Positions 1 to 8,396 of a stretch of DNA of 64,000 bases are shown piece by piece. Numbering within the stretch: position 1 is the stretch's first letter; each line of letters starts with the position of its first letter. Below the pieces are notes generated by a model. That model worked only from the letters and a program-made list of their open reading frames with translations, searched no databases and was not told where the DNA came from. The DNA comes from Rhizobiales bacterium GAS188 (GTDB lineage: Bacteria > Pseudomonadota > Alphaproteobacteria > Rhizobiales > Beijerinckiaceae), in assembly GCA_900104855.1 (NCBI GenBank), contig FNSS01000001.1, positions 1,364,001 to 1,428,000 of the forward strand. The letters are read 5' to 3'. The translations under genes were made by a program, and so were the position numbers.

Positions 1-562
1 GCGCCGCGGCCAGCACCTCGGGCGCGAGAGAAGGCGAGACCGCGACGACGCCGTCCTCATCCCCGATCACGATATCGCCGGGGTTGATGACGAGGCCGCC
101 GATGCTCACCGGCACATGGATCTCGCCCGGCCCGTCCTTATAGGGCCCCTTATGCGTCTCGCCGCGCGCATAGCAGGGGAAGTCCGAGCTGACGAAGGCC
201 GCGACGTCGCGGATCGCCCCGTCGATGACGAAGCCGACCACGCCCTGCGTCTCCGCATAGGTCTTCATCAGCTCCCCGACCAGCGCCTGGCTGACATCGC
301 CGCCGCCATCGACCACCAGCACGTCGCCGGCCTGGGCAAGATCGAGCGCCTTGTGGATCATCAGATTGTCGCCCGCCCTGACCTTCACGGTCAGCGCCAC
401 GCCGACCAGCTTGCCGCGCTGATTGTAGCGGCGCAGCCCGAGAGCCCCGCAGATGCGGCTCATATTGTCGCTCACATGCGCCGTCACGATATCGCGGAAT
501 TGCGCGACGAGGTCCGGGGCTGGCCGCTTCGGGGCCTGGTGGATCTGAAAGCCGATGGGCAT
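1..562 (-). CDS. RraA-family protein (aldolase/RNase-regulator fold), C-terminus off the window
   Basis: The minus-strand frame opens at an ATG at 562 and is still open at base 1, so about 187 residues are visible and the C-terminus is missing. The translation starts MPIGFQIHQAPKRP and contains VVDGGGDVSQALVGELM and VIDGAIRDVAAF, with the conserved Gly-rich and Arg-Asp segments of the RraA / 4-hydroxy-4-methyl-2-oxoglutarate aldolase family. Members are either divalent-metal aldolases of aromatic-acid catabolism or RNase E regulators. The substrate cannot be told from sequence alone. No neighbour on the same strand is visible, so the context does not help. An aldolase-type enzyme is the likelier reading in an alphaproteobacterium, but this is inference. 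Confidence 0.85.
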   Translation of the reverse strand, partial: MPIGFQIHQAPKRPAPDLVAQFRDIVTAHVSDNMSRICGALGLRRYNQRGKLVGVALTVKVRAGDNLMIHKALDLAQAGDVLVVDGGGDVSQALVGELMKTYAETQGVVGFVIDGAIRDVAAFVSSDFPCYARGETHKGPYKDGPGEIHVPVSIGGLVINPGDIVIGDEDGVVAVSPSLAPEVLAAA

Positions 563-960
563 GGGTTTCCTCGTGCGGATGATGGCCGTGGACGCAAAGC
601 GCAGCCGTTGCGGTGAGCAGCGATCGCCGCGGCAGCGACTCCTGCTCGTCAGTATATCGGGCGAGACACTTTCGGAAGCTCTGCGCGCAAGAGCAGGCAA
701 GTGTCCGCTATCCGGGCGCACAGGGCCGGCGCGTTGACAGAGTCTGGGCCTGGCCGATCCCCCTTGCCAGCAAAACTGGAACAGCGCAGTCTTGAACAGA
801 TGAGGCGGGCAACCTCGCCGGGGAAGAAGGACCCGGCTTCGCGCCGCCATGGACGAAGGGTTGCGATGCGCCCGGCGCAGTGTGCCGCTCCCAGGACTGC
901 GCAGAGGGCTTCGCGCTGTATTCCCTGAGGTCACGAGGGGGGCCGGAGAGGTTGACGGCG
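563..960. other. Intergenic region between divergent genes
   Basis: This 398-bp gap separates the RraA-family gene (minus) from the lipoprotein gene (plus). It must hold both promoters. A TTGACA hexamer lies at 734-739 but I see no convincing -10 at proper spacing. Short open frames here have no coding-like composition. Confidence 0.4.
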
Positions 961-1437
961 ATGAAAGATCTTTCAGCGAGGAGGATCGCCGGTGCCGCGA
1001 TCTCTGCGGTGCTGCTATCCGCATTGGCCGGATGCGTATCTCAGAGCTCGGCGCCGTCAGCTGCGGCAGCGCCATCCTTGAGTGCTTCAAGCATTCCGGC
1101 TGACTCGCTCGTCGGCCGCTGGGGCTTGGCATCGTATCACAATGAGGCGGACCGAAAGCGGACCGAAGTGGCCGCGCGCGGCCAGTGCCATCAACCCTAC
1201 GTGATCGGCAAGGGGCAATCGGGTGGCGTGATGATGCGCCTCGCCGATAGTGCCAAGGAAGAGGAGGTGTTCGTCAGGAGCGACGCCAATGGCAAAAGCT
1301 TCATCGGCCCGTCCGGTGCGACCGCCGAGCAGTCCAGCCTCGAGATCGTGTCGCTGGACAAAAAGGAGCTGGTCGCCCGCTGGATCGATCCCGAAATAGC
1401 CGCTCGCTATGGGACGATGGTCTACGTCCGGTGCTGA
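961..1437 (+). CDS. Predicted lipoprotein, Inh/lipocalin-like small protein
   Basis: 158 residues. The ATG at 961 is preferred because a GGAGAGG ribosome site lies just upstream (about 942-951) and it gives a clean type II signal: positively charged start, hydrophobic core, and lipobox LAGC with Cys25 as the lipidation site. The mature part begins with an Ala/Ser-rich linker, followed by a segment SLVGRWGLASYHNEADR that resembles small beta-barrel inhibitor-like (AprI/Inh) lipoproteins. Two further Cys (in GQCHQ and at the C-terminal end) could form a disulfide. It is probably anchored in the outer or inner membrane facing the periplasm. It is followed by an L,D-transpeptidase gene, which suggests an envelope role, but the function is unknown. 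Confidence 0.8.
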   Translation: MKDLSARRIAGAAISAVLLSALAGCVSQSSAPSAAAAPSLSASSIPADSLVGRWGLASYHNEADRKRTEVAARGQCHQPYVIGKGQSGGVMMRLADSAKEEEVFVRSDANGKSFIGPSGATAEQSSLEIVSLDKKELVARWIDPEIAARYGTMVYVRC

Positions 1438-1517
1438 GCGCGGGAAGCGGAGGAGGTCAGGCTTTCATGCGTGCATGGCGCGCCGCTCGTTTTCCCTAAG
1501 GAGGAGAGAACCGTCCG

Positions 1518-2165
1518 ATGAAACTCGCGTTCGCATATTTGGGCAGGCTCGGACAGGCATTGGCGCTCTTGGCTGTCGCAGCTTTGGCAACGAGGCTCGC
1601 GAGCGCCGAGGCCCGCGCCGGCCAGCGCCCCGCCGCCCCGGGCCAGGAGATGCAAATCGACGATCAGCCTGGATATGTGCCCAGCGCCGAAGAGGAGCAG
1701 CTCGATCCGCAATATCAGCGGCAATTCGTTTTCTTTCGCACCAACGAGACCCCCGGCACGATCATTGTCCAGACCGGCGAGCGTTTCCTCTATGTCGTGC
1801 AAGGCAATAACCGCGCGATCCGCTACGGAATCGGGGTCGGGCGGGAAGGCTTTCAATGGGGAGGCCTGTTGAAGATATCGCGCAAGCAGGAATGGCCGGA
1901 TTGGCGCCCGCCCCCCGAGATGATCGAGCGCCAGCCTTATCTGCCGCGCTTCATGGCCGGCGGAAAAGGCAACCCGCTGGGGGCCCGCGCAATGTATCTC
2001 GGCGGCACCGTCTACCGGATCCATGGCACGAACCAGCCCGAAACGATCGGTTCCGCCGTGTCCTCGGGATGCTTCCGTCTGGTCAATCCGGACGTGATCG
2101 ATCTCTTCGATCGCGTCCCGGTCGGCACCAAGGTCATCGTGCGCCAAGCGCCGCCCGTCTCGTGA
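1518..2165 (+). CDS. L,D-transpeptidase (YkuD domain)
   Basis: 215 residues with an N-terminal signal peptide (about residues 1-34, ending near ASAEARA). The YkuD catalytic domain spans about residues 80-210 and shows the signature HGTNQPETIGSAVSSGCFRL, with His169 and the nucleophile Cys185 in the expected HGT...S-x-G-C-x-R spacing. The enzyme makes 3-3 peptidoglycan cross-links or attaches proteins to peptidoglycan in the periplasm. The gene has a strong AAGGAGGAG ribosome site at 1498-1506. It follows the lipoprotein gene by 80 bp, so the two may be co-transcribed. The short length and Pro-rich stretch before the catalytic region are typical of alphaproteobacterial multi-copy LDTs, so the exact role (cross-linking or anchoring) is undetermined. 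Confidence 0.93.
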   Translation: MKLAFAYLGRLGQALALLAVAALATRLASAEARAGQRPAAPGQEMQIDDQPGYVPSAEEEQLDPQYQRQFVFFRTNETPGTIIVQTGERFLYVVQGNNRAIRYGIGVGREGFQWGGLLKISRKQEWPDWRPPPEMIERQPYLPRFMAGGKGNPLGARAMYLGGTVYRIHGTNQPETIGSAVSSGCFRLVNPDVIDLFDRVPVGTKVIVRQAPPVS

Positions 2166-2243
2166 CAGCCTTGGGATCGAGCCGCAACAGGCGCGCTTGA
2201 TCCGATGCTGTCGGGCTGGAGTCACCGCCAACAGGGGACCAAG

Positions 2244-3284
2244 ATGCACAGTCGTGAATCGAACTGGCCGGCGATCTGCTTAGCCTTCGCCCTCATCTCG
2301 AGCAGCGTGATCGTGCGTGCCCAGCCCGCGAACGCCCAGACCCTGAAGATGGTCAAGGAACGCGGCTCGCTCACTTGCGGCGTCAACCAGGGATTGCCGG
2401 GCTTTTCGAGCCCGGACGACAAGGGCGTATGGTCCGGGCTCGACGTCGATCTGTGCCGCGCGATCGCCGCGGCGATCTTCAACGACCCGGGCAAAGTGCG
2501 TTTCGTGCCGCTCTCGACGGCCGAACGCTTCGAGGCGCTTCGCTCAGGCAAGATCGACGTATTGGCGCGCAATTCGACTTGGACGATGTCGCGCGAAATA
2601 GACCTCGGGTTGAGCTTCGCCGGGGTCAACTATTATGACGGCCAGGGATTCCTCGTCCATAAGGTCCCCGAGATGACCTCGGCACTCGAACTCGACGGCG
2701 CCAAGATTTGCGTGCAGACCGATACGACCACCGTCAACAACCTCATCGACTACTTTCAGAGCAACAACCTGAAATACGAGGTGGTGGGCGCGGCATCTCC
2801 CGCTGAAGCCTTGAAGGATTACGATCAGGGACTTTGCTCGGTGCTCTCGAGCGACGTCTCGCAGCTTTATGCCCAACGGCTGCAACTCGCAAAGCCCGGC
2901 GATCACGTCATCCTCCCCGACATCATCTCCAAGGAACCCCTCGGCCCGGCGGTACGGCAGGATGATCCTCAATGGCTGAGCGTCGTCAAATGGGTGCATT
3001 TCGCCATGATCGACGCCGAAGAGCTCGGCATCGGCTCCAACACGGTCGACCAGGCGCTGCTGTCGAAGAAGCCCGACGTCATGAGGCTCGTGGGGACCGA
3101 AGGGGGCTTTGGCGAGCGATTGGGGCTCACTGGGGCTTGGGCAGCCAATGCCATCAGAGCTGTCGGCAACTATGGCGAAGTCTTCGAGCGCAATGTCGGC
3201 TCGAGGTCCAAATTGGGGATTCCCCGCGGGCTGAACCAGCTTTGGAACATGGGCGGCATCCAATACGCGCCGCCAATCCGCTGA
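2244..3284 (+). CDS. Amino-acid ABC transporter periplasmic binding protein (family 3, AapJ/BztA-like)
   Basis: 346 residues from the ATG at 2244. The upstream ATG at 2205 would add 13 residues in front of a good signal peptide (hydrophobic core, then ANA before QTLKMVKERG), so the inner start is preferred. The mature protein begins with the typical KMVKERGSLTCGVNQGLPGFS and contains SGLDVDLCRAIAAAIF and RFEALRSGKIDVLARNSTWT, matching general L-amino-acid binding proteins of the AapJ group. These bind polar amino acids in the periplasm and deliver them to an AapQMP-type permease. No permease or ATPase genes are adjacent, so it is an orphan receptor here. It could serve a transporter encoded elsewhere or a sensing role. 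Confidence 0.92.
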   Translation: MHSRESNWPAICLAFALISSSVIVRAQPANAQTLKMVKERGSLTCGVNQGLPGFSSPDDKGVWSGLDVDLCRAIAAAIFNDPGKVRFVPLSTAERFEALRSGKIDVLARNSTWTMSREIDLGLSFAGVNYYDGQGFLVHKVPEMTSALELDGAKICVQTDTTTVNNLIDYFQSNNLKYEVVGAASPAEALKDYDQGLCSVLSSDVSQLYAQRLQLAKPGDHVILPDIISKEPLGPAVRQDDPQWLSVVKWVHFAMIDAEELGIGSNTVDQALLSKKPDVMRLVGTEGGFGERLGLTGAWAANAIRAVGNYGEVFERNVGSRSKLGIPRGLNQLWNMGGIQYAPPIR

Positions 3285-3434
3285 GAATTGGATCGGCCTT
3301 GCCAGTTCTGCCATCCGCCGCCCAGCGCGAAATGAGCGGCGCGATAGACGGCGATCATCTCGGCCAGGCACGCCGCGAGGGGCCTGAGGGCCGCTCGGGG
3401 TGAAATAGCGCCCGCCGCACGCTATATCGGTGCC

Positions 3435-4613
3435 ATGCCGATTCCGTCCTCCATCCGGCAGAAGGGCTCCGATCGCGGTTCGCGCCCGAGGGAGCGCGAG
3501 CTCGCCATCCTCAATTCGGTCGCGGCCGCGCTCAACGCCTCGGCCGATCTCAAAGCCTCGCTCGGCGCGGCGCTGTCGCAGGTGGCGGCGCTGTTCGATC
3601 TCAAGACCAGCTGGGTGTTCCTCATCGACCGCAGGACAGGCGAGCCCTATCTCGCGGCCGCCGAGAACCTGCCGCCCGGCCTCGCCAACCATCCGTCGCG
3701 GATGACCGGCTCCTGCTATTGCCTCGACACCTTCCGCCAGGGCGACCTGAACGGGGCCGCCAATGTCAACGTGGTGACCTGCAGCCGCCTCAAATGGCTC
3801 GCAGGCGAAGGGACCGAAGGGCTGCGCTTCCACGCCAGCGTCCCGCTCTTCGCCCATGGGCGCGAGCTCGGCGTGATGAATTTCGCGAGCCCCGAATGGC
3901 GCCAGCTCTCGCCGGAGGATCTGCGGCTCCTGCATACGGTGGGTGACATGCTCAGCGTCGCGGTCGAGCGCGCCTGGCTGTTCGCCGATAGTCTCGAGAC
4001 AGGCGCGGTCGAGGAGCGCAGCCGGCTGGCGCGCGAGATCCACGACACGGTGGCGCAGGGGCTGACCGCGACTGCGCTCCATCTCGACACAGCCGATGCC
4101 CTGCTCGAATCGGGCGCCGATCGCGAGCGGATCCGCGCGGTGCTGGGCGAGGCGCTGCGCGTCACCCGCGCCAATCTCGACGAGGTGCGGCGCTCGGTGC
4201 TCGATCTGCGCGCCGCAGCGCTCGAAGGCCGCGGGCTCGAAGACGCTCTCGCGAGCTTGATCGAAGCCTCACGCCGCGAAGACGGCGCTGAGCTGCACTT
4301 CGAATATATCGGCGCGCGTCCGCTCTCGGCGCGCATCGAGACCAATCTCTATCGCATCGCCCAGGAGGCGCTCGCCAACGCGATGACGCATGCGGAGGCC
4401 CGCAGCATCACCTTGCGCCTGACGCTCGAGCCGCACCGCGCCCTGCTGACGATCGAGGATGACGGCAGAGGCTTCTCGCCGAAGGCGCGCAAGCCGGACC
4501 GCTTCGGCCTCGTGGGTCTCGACGAGCGGGTGCGGCTGCTCGGCGGGGAGCTGCGCGTCGAGTCTCGGCCGGGTGGCGGGGCGCGGCTCGAAGCTGCCCT
4601 GCCGCTGTCCTGA
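3435..4613 (+). CDS. GAF-domain sensor histidine kinase (NarX/DegS-type HisKA_3)
   Basis: 392 residues, no membrane segments, so a cytoplasmic sensor. A GAF domain covers about residues 28-180. It holds a Cys cluster, Cys94-x-Cys96 and Cys116, that may bind a metal or redox centre. The HisKA_3 phosphoacceptor helix is EERSRLAREIHDTVAQGL with His203. The ATPase domain has NLYRIAQEALANAMTHAEA and DDGRGF, followed by FGLVGLDERVRLLGG. It phosphorylates the NarL-type regulator encoded 18 bp downstream. The signal is unknown; the Cys arrangement is compatible with oxygen, NO or redox sensing, which is inference. Nothing here links it to a specific target operon. Confidence 0.95.
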   Translation: MPIPSSIRQKGSDRGSRPRERELAILNSVAAALNASADLKASLGAALSQVAALFDLKTSWVFLIDRRTGEPYLAAAENLPPGLANHPSRMTGSCYCLDTFRQGDLNGAANVNVVTCSRLKWLAGEGTEGLRFHASVPLFAHGRELGVMNFASPEWRQLSPEDLRLLHTVGDMLSVAVERAWLFADSLETGAVEERSRLAREIHDTVAQGLTATALHLDTADALLESGADRERIRAVLGEALRVTRANLDEVRRSVLDLRAAALEGRGLEDALASLIEASRREDGAELHFEYIGARPLSARIETNLYRIAQEALANAMTHAEARSITLRLTLEPHRALLTIEDDGRGFSPKARKPDRFGLVGLDERVRLLGGELRVESRPGGGARLEAALPLS

Positions 4614-4631
4614 GCGCGAGCCGGCAAGGCG

Positions 4632-5255
4632 ATGACGAAAACGATCACCATCCTTCTGGCGGACGACCATCCGGTGGTTCGCGACGGCCTTGCGGCAATG
4701 CTGGCGACGGAGCCGGACTTCCATGTGGTCGGCATGGCGGCGACGGGGGCGGAGGCAATGCGGCGCGTCACCGAGCTCAAGCCGGACATCGTGCTCCTCG
4801 ATCTCGAAATGCCCTCGGGCAATGGGGTTGAGGTGATCGAGCATTTGCGAGCCGAAGCTTCGCCAACCAAGGTGATCGTCTTCACCGCCTTCGACCAGGA
4901 CGAGCAGATCATGGCGGCGATCCGGGCCGGCGCGCAAGGCTATCTGCTCAAGGGCGCGCCGCGCCAGGAGCTGTTTCGCGCCATCCGCACCGTCGAGGCC
5001 GGAGGCTCGCTGCTGGAGCCCGCGATCACCACCAAGCTCTTGCGCCGCATCCGCGACGATGGCGAGCTCTTGACGGCGCGCGAGCGCGAGGTGCTGGCGC
5101 TTCTCGTGCCCGGCCACCCCAACAAGGTCATTGCGCGCGAGCTTTCGGTCAGCGAGCGGACCGTCAAATTCCATGTCGGCTCCATTCTCGCCAAGCTCGG
5201 CTGCGGCAACCGCACCCAGGCCGTGGCGGCGGCGCGCCAGCGCGGCTTGATCTAA
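4632..5255 (+). CDS. NarL/FixJ-type response regulator
   Basis: 207 residues. The receiver domain (about 5-120) has the acidic pair Asp11/Asp12, phosphoacceptor Asp57 in LLDLEMPSG, Thr85 and Lys107. The C-terminal LuxR-type helix-turn-helix (about 145-205) reads LTAREREVLALLVPGHPNKV then IARELSVSERTVKFHVGSIL. It is the cognate partner of the GAF histidine kinase just upstream (18 bp gap, same strand). Phosphorylation should promote dimerisation and DNA binding. Targets are not evident; the small secreted protein directly downstream could be co-transcribed. Confidence 0.96.
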   Translation: MTKTITILLADDHPVVRDGLAAMLATEPDFHVVGMAATGAEAMRRVTELKPDIVLLDLEMPSGNGVEVIEHLRAEASPTKVIVFTAFDQDEQIMAAIRAGAQGYLLKGAPRQELFRAIRTVEAGGSLLEPAITTKLLRRIRDDGELLTAREREVLALLVPGHPNKVIARELSVSERTVKFHVGSILAKLGCGNRTQAVAAARQRGLI

Positions 5256-5274
5256 CGGGTCAGATCGGACGCTC

Positions 5275-5658
5275 ATGCGCAGGCGGTTCGCGATTTTCAC
5301 ACTCATGATCAGCGCCTTGGCCTCCACTCCGGCGTGTGCCCTCAACAACGACGATTTCGCCGCGATGATGGGCATGCTTTGGCGCCTCCGAGACCCCATT
5401 TGCCCGTCAATGTCATTTGATCCCGCGGTGTTTGTGAAAGCGATGAAGCTGCCGGGCGGGAGCCCAGCTGCGGTGCGGCGTGACCACCGTGCAGCCTTCG
5501 AGCGAGGCTACGCGGTCGCCACAGACTGGATGAGCCAAGGCACGACGGCCGAATTCTGCAAGGCGATGGAAACCTTTTTCGACGGCAAGCACGACTTCTT
5601 TGGGGGTCTGAAGGAAGTGCCGGAACCACCGATTCCCGGCTTGATCATCCGCGACTGA
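5275..5658 (+). CDS. Small exported protein of unknown function
   Basis: 127 residues. The N-terminus is a probable Sec signal peptide (MRRRFAIFTLMISALASTPACA, cleavage near ACA-LNN). The mature part is about 100 residues with two Cys and a central helical region. I do not recognise a family. It starts 19 bp after the response regulator stop, on the same strand, so it may be the last gene of the two-component operon. It could instead be an independent gene. Codon use looks like the neighbours. Confidence 0.65.
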   Translation: MRRRFAIFTLMISALASTPACALNNDDFAAMMGMLWRLRDPICPSMSFDPAVFVKAMKLPGGSPAAVRRDHRAAFERGYAVATDWMSQGTTAEFCKAMETFFDGKHDFFGGLKEVPEPPIPGLIIRD

Positions 5659-5835
5659 CTTTCGCCGCCGGCAAGTTCGAGCGGCACCTGTCCGAACGGG
5701 CAGGCACCACCTGTCCCTTGGTCCGGTCCGCCAACCGCCCCGCTGTACGATGCGGCGAGCCGCCATTCGACGCCACATAGCTCCCGAGGAGGACCAGCCT
5801 TGCCGGCTGGATCCTCGAGCAAGCGGAGCACTCAC

Positions 5836-6555
5836 ATGCGTCATGTGGCATTGATCACCGGCGGCAGTCGCGGCCTGGGCGCGACGCTCGCCGCTTTCCT
5901 GGCGGCCCAGGATTATGATCTCGTCCTCACATCGCGCCACTCAGACGAGCTCGACGCCGCGGCGCGCGCGCTCTCCCATTATGGCGGCCGCGTCTTGCCG
6001 ATCGCAGGCGACGTCGCCGAGGAGGACCACCGGCAAAAGCTCATCGCCGCCGCCTGGGATCTCGGCGGGCTCGATCTTCTCGTCAACAACGCGTCCGATC
6101 TCGGCCCAACCCCCTTGCCGGCGCTCGCCGACTATCCCCTCGACCAGCTCACGCGCGTGCTCGCCGTCAACGTGGTGGCGCCGCTCGGCCTGGTGCAGAC
6201 GGCGTTGCCGCTGTTGCAGAAACGGCAGGGCCTCGTCGTCAACCTTTCGAGCGATGCGGCGCTCGGCGGCTATCCGGGCTGGGGCGGATACGGCGCCAGC
6301 AAGGCGGCGCTCGACCTGATCTCGCTCACCCTCGCCAATGAGCTCAAGGAGCATGGCGTCGCGGTCGTCAGCGTCGATCCCGGCGACATGCGCACCGCGA
6401 TGCATCAGGCGGCCTTCCCCGGCGCCGACATCTCCGACCGCCCGTTGCCGGAAGCGACGATCCCGTTCTTCGCCTGGCTCTTCGGCCAGGAGCACGGCGT
6501 GGTCTCGTCTCGCCGCTACCGCGCCCAGGCCGCTCAATGGGAGATCGCCGCGTGA
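5836..6555 (+). CDS. Short-chain dehydrogenase/reductase
   Basis: 239 residues from the ATG at 5836; an upstream in-frame ATG at 5800 would add 12 non-homologous residues. Classic SDR: NAD(P)-binding TGGSRGLG near the N-terminus, NNAS, catalytic Ser in NLSSDAAL and Tyr-x3-Lys in YGASKAALDL. The end of the gene overlaps the next start by a GTGA junction, so it is translationally coupled to the QueA-like gene. The substrate is unknown. The pairing with a QueA-like paralogue is notable, because it hints at a nucleoside-related or small-molecule modification step rather than fatty-acid metabolism. That is inference only. Confidence 0.9.
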   Translation: MRHVALITGGSRGLGATLAAFLAAQDYDLVLTSRHSDELDAAARALSHYGGRVLPIAGDVAEEDHRQKLIAAAWDLGGLDLLVNNASDLGPTPLPALADYPLDQLTRVLAVNVVAPLGLVQTALPLLQKRQGLVVNLSSDAALGGYPGWGGYGASKAALDLISLTLANELKEHGVAVVSVDPGDMRTAMHQAAFPGADISDRPLPEATIPFFAWLFGQEHGVVSSRRYRAQAAQWEIAA

Positions 6556-7619
6556 GACGCACGGATTTCCTGTTCGAGCGGCCTTCCGACCAGGTCGCGA
6601 CCATGCCGCCCGAGATGCGCGGCCTCGCCCGCGACGAAGTGCGCCTCCTGGTGAGCACGCCCCGCCGCCATGAGCATGCGCGATTCAAGGACCTGTCGTC
6701 CTTCCTGGCGCCCGGATCGGTGCTCGTCGTCAACCGCAGCGCGACCTTGCCGGCGAGCCTGCCCGCCAAGGGCCGCGTCGGCCCCTTCATGCTCAACCTG
6801 TCGACCCGCTACCATGACGGGCTGTGGCTCGCCGAGCCGCGCTGGGACAGGTCCCGGCCGGGCCCACTGCCGCTGGTTCCCGGAGAGACGATCGAGGTTG
6901 CCGGCCTGCGAGCGCGACTGATCACGCCCTATCCCGGCCTGAAGCGGCTCTGGTTCACCCATGTCCAGGGCGGCACGCAAGACGACTTGGAGGCTGCCAT
7001 GGCGCGCGCCGGCGAGCCGATCCGCTACGGCTATCTCGAGCCGCCCCTGCCGCCGCTCGCGGCCTATCAGACGATCTTCTCGACGGTGCCGGGAAGTGCC
7101 GAGATGCCCTCGGCCGGCCGACCCTTCACGCAAAGGCTCCTCGAGGACCTCGACGCCCATGGCATCGCCGTCATGCCGATCGAGCTGCATGCCGGCGTCT
7201 CGAGCCTCGAGCACGACCTCGACGCGATCGACGAGCCGGTGCTCTATCCCGAACCGTTCCGCGTGCCCGTAGCGACGGCCGCCGCGATCAACCATGCGCG
7301 CCGCGCCGGTGCGCCGGTGATCGCGGTCGGCACCACGGTGGTGCGCGCCCTCGAATCAGCCTTCGCGGATGGGCGGATCCGGGCAGTCGAAGGTTTCACA
7401 CGCCTCTATGTGCATCCGCGCCGCAGGGTCGAGGCGGTCGACGGCCTCGTGACCGGCTTCCACGATCCGCTGGCGAGCCATCTCGCCATGCTGCACGCGC
7501 TCGCCGGCGATGACTGCATTCGCACCGCCTATGCGCAGGCGACCCGCGAAGGCTATCTCTGGCACGAATTCGGCGACAGCCATCTCATCTTGCGCGACAG
7601 CATCCGCAACGGCCGTTGA
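6552..7619 (+). CDS. QueA-like S-adenosylmethionine:tRNA ribosyltransferase-isomerase paralogue
   Basis: 355 residues if it starts at the GTG at 6552, which overlaps the SDR stop (GTGA) and gives VRRTDFLFERP. An ATG at 6537 in the same frame is an alternative. QueA-family features: VLVVNRSATLPASL near residue 60 and AYQTIFSTVPGSAEMPSAG (canonical RYQTVY...GSVAAPTAG), then PFTQRLLEDL and VGTTVVRALES. QueA transfers the ribosyl moiety of AdoMet to preQ1 in tRNA. This protein is clearly diverged, and no other queuosine gene is nearby, so it may be a paralogue with a different substrate. The coupled SDR and the B3/B4-domain gene downstream form its context. Confidence 0.85.
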   Translation: MRRTDFLFERPSDQVATMPPEMRGLARDEVRLLVSTPRRHEHARFKDLSSFLAPGSVLVVNRSATLPASLPAKGRVGPFMLNLSTRYHDGLWLAEPRWDRSRPGPLPLVPGETIEVAGLRARLITPYPGLKRLWFTHVQGGTQDDLEAAMARAGEPIRYGYLEPPLPPLAAYQTIFSTVPGSAEMPSAGRPFTQRLLEDLDAHGIAVMPIELHAGVSSLEHDLDAIDEPVLYPEPFRVPVATAAAINHARRAGAPVIAVGTTVVRALESAFADGRIRAVEGFTRLYVHPRRRVEAVDGLVTGFHDPLASHLAMLHALAGDDCIRTAYAQATREGYLWHEFGDSHLILRDSIRNGR

Positions 7620-7703
7620 GGCCCGAACGCCGCCCGCAATTTTGTGCAAGACGTCAGCCTGGCGCCGTTGTTACGTGCGCGCTCGCGCCAGCCAGGTGAA
7701 CGC

Positions 7704-8396
7704 ATGTATTTCCGGCATTCCGACGATATATGGAGAGACTATCCCGAGCTCGTCCCCGGCCTGCTGCTTGCCGACGGCATCTCGCGGAATGCGGCCGTCG
7801 AACCTTCGATCTCCCGGTTCAATGCGATCGCCGAGGCGCGGCTCGCGATGAGCTCGGAAGGAGAGCTGCCCGAAATTCAAGCCTGGCGGCGGGCCTTCTC
7901 GCGGATGGGGCTGAAGCCAACCCAGTATCGCTGCGCCTCGGAGCAGCTCCTGCGGCGCTTCAAGAAGGAGAGATCGCTGCCGCGTATCCATCCGCTGATC
8001 GATCTCTGCAATGCGATCTCGCTCGCTTTCGCCATTCCGGTCGCGGTCTTCGACCTGTTCAAAGTCACGGACCATCTCGAAGTCCGCTACGCGGCAGGTG
8101 ACGAAACCTATGCGGCCTTCTCCGGCGATGTCGAGACCCCTGAAATCCACGAGGTGATATTCGCGGACGCCGCCGGCAGAGCCCATGCAAGGCGCTGGAC
8201 CCACCGGCAGAGCGGTCATTCGGCGATCCGGGACGAGACCAAGGCCGTGCTGATTGTTGCCGAGGCGATGCATGCATCGGCCGATGCCGACATCCGGAAA
8301 TTGACGGCGGCGATCGCAGCAGAACTCAGCGCCATCTGGTCGGTCACGGCGAAGGTCGCAATGCCGAACCGATCCCTACCGCGCCTCACCTTTTGA
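7704..8396 (+). CDS. B3/B4 tRNA-binding-domain protein (PheRS beta-like)
   Basis: 230 residues from ATG 7704, which has AGGTGA upstream; an in-frame ATG at 7644 would add 20 residues. The central part, SRMGLKPTQYRCASEQLLRR then LPRIHPLIDLCNAISLAFAIPVAVFD, is typical of the stand-alone B3/B4 domain shared with phenylalanyl-tRNA synthetase beta subunits. Such free-standing proteins are proposed to edit or bind mischarged aminoacyl-tRNA, but most are uncharacterised. It follows the QueA-like gene by 84 bp on the same strand and ends convergently, overlapping the coxF 3' end by 11 bp. Confidence 0.85.
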   Translation: MYFRHSDDIWRDYPELVPGLLLADGISRNAAVEPSISRFNAIAEARLAMSSEGELPEIQAWRRAFSRMGLKPTQYRCASEQLLRRFKKERSLPRIHPLIDLCNAISLAFAIPVAVFDLFKVTDHLEVRYAAGDETYAAFSGDVETPEIHEVIFADAAGRAHARRWTHRQSGHSAIRDETKAVLIVAEAMHASADADIRKLTAAIAAELSAIWSVTAKVAMPNRSLPRLTF

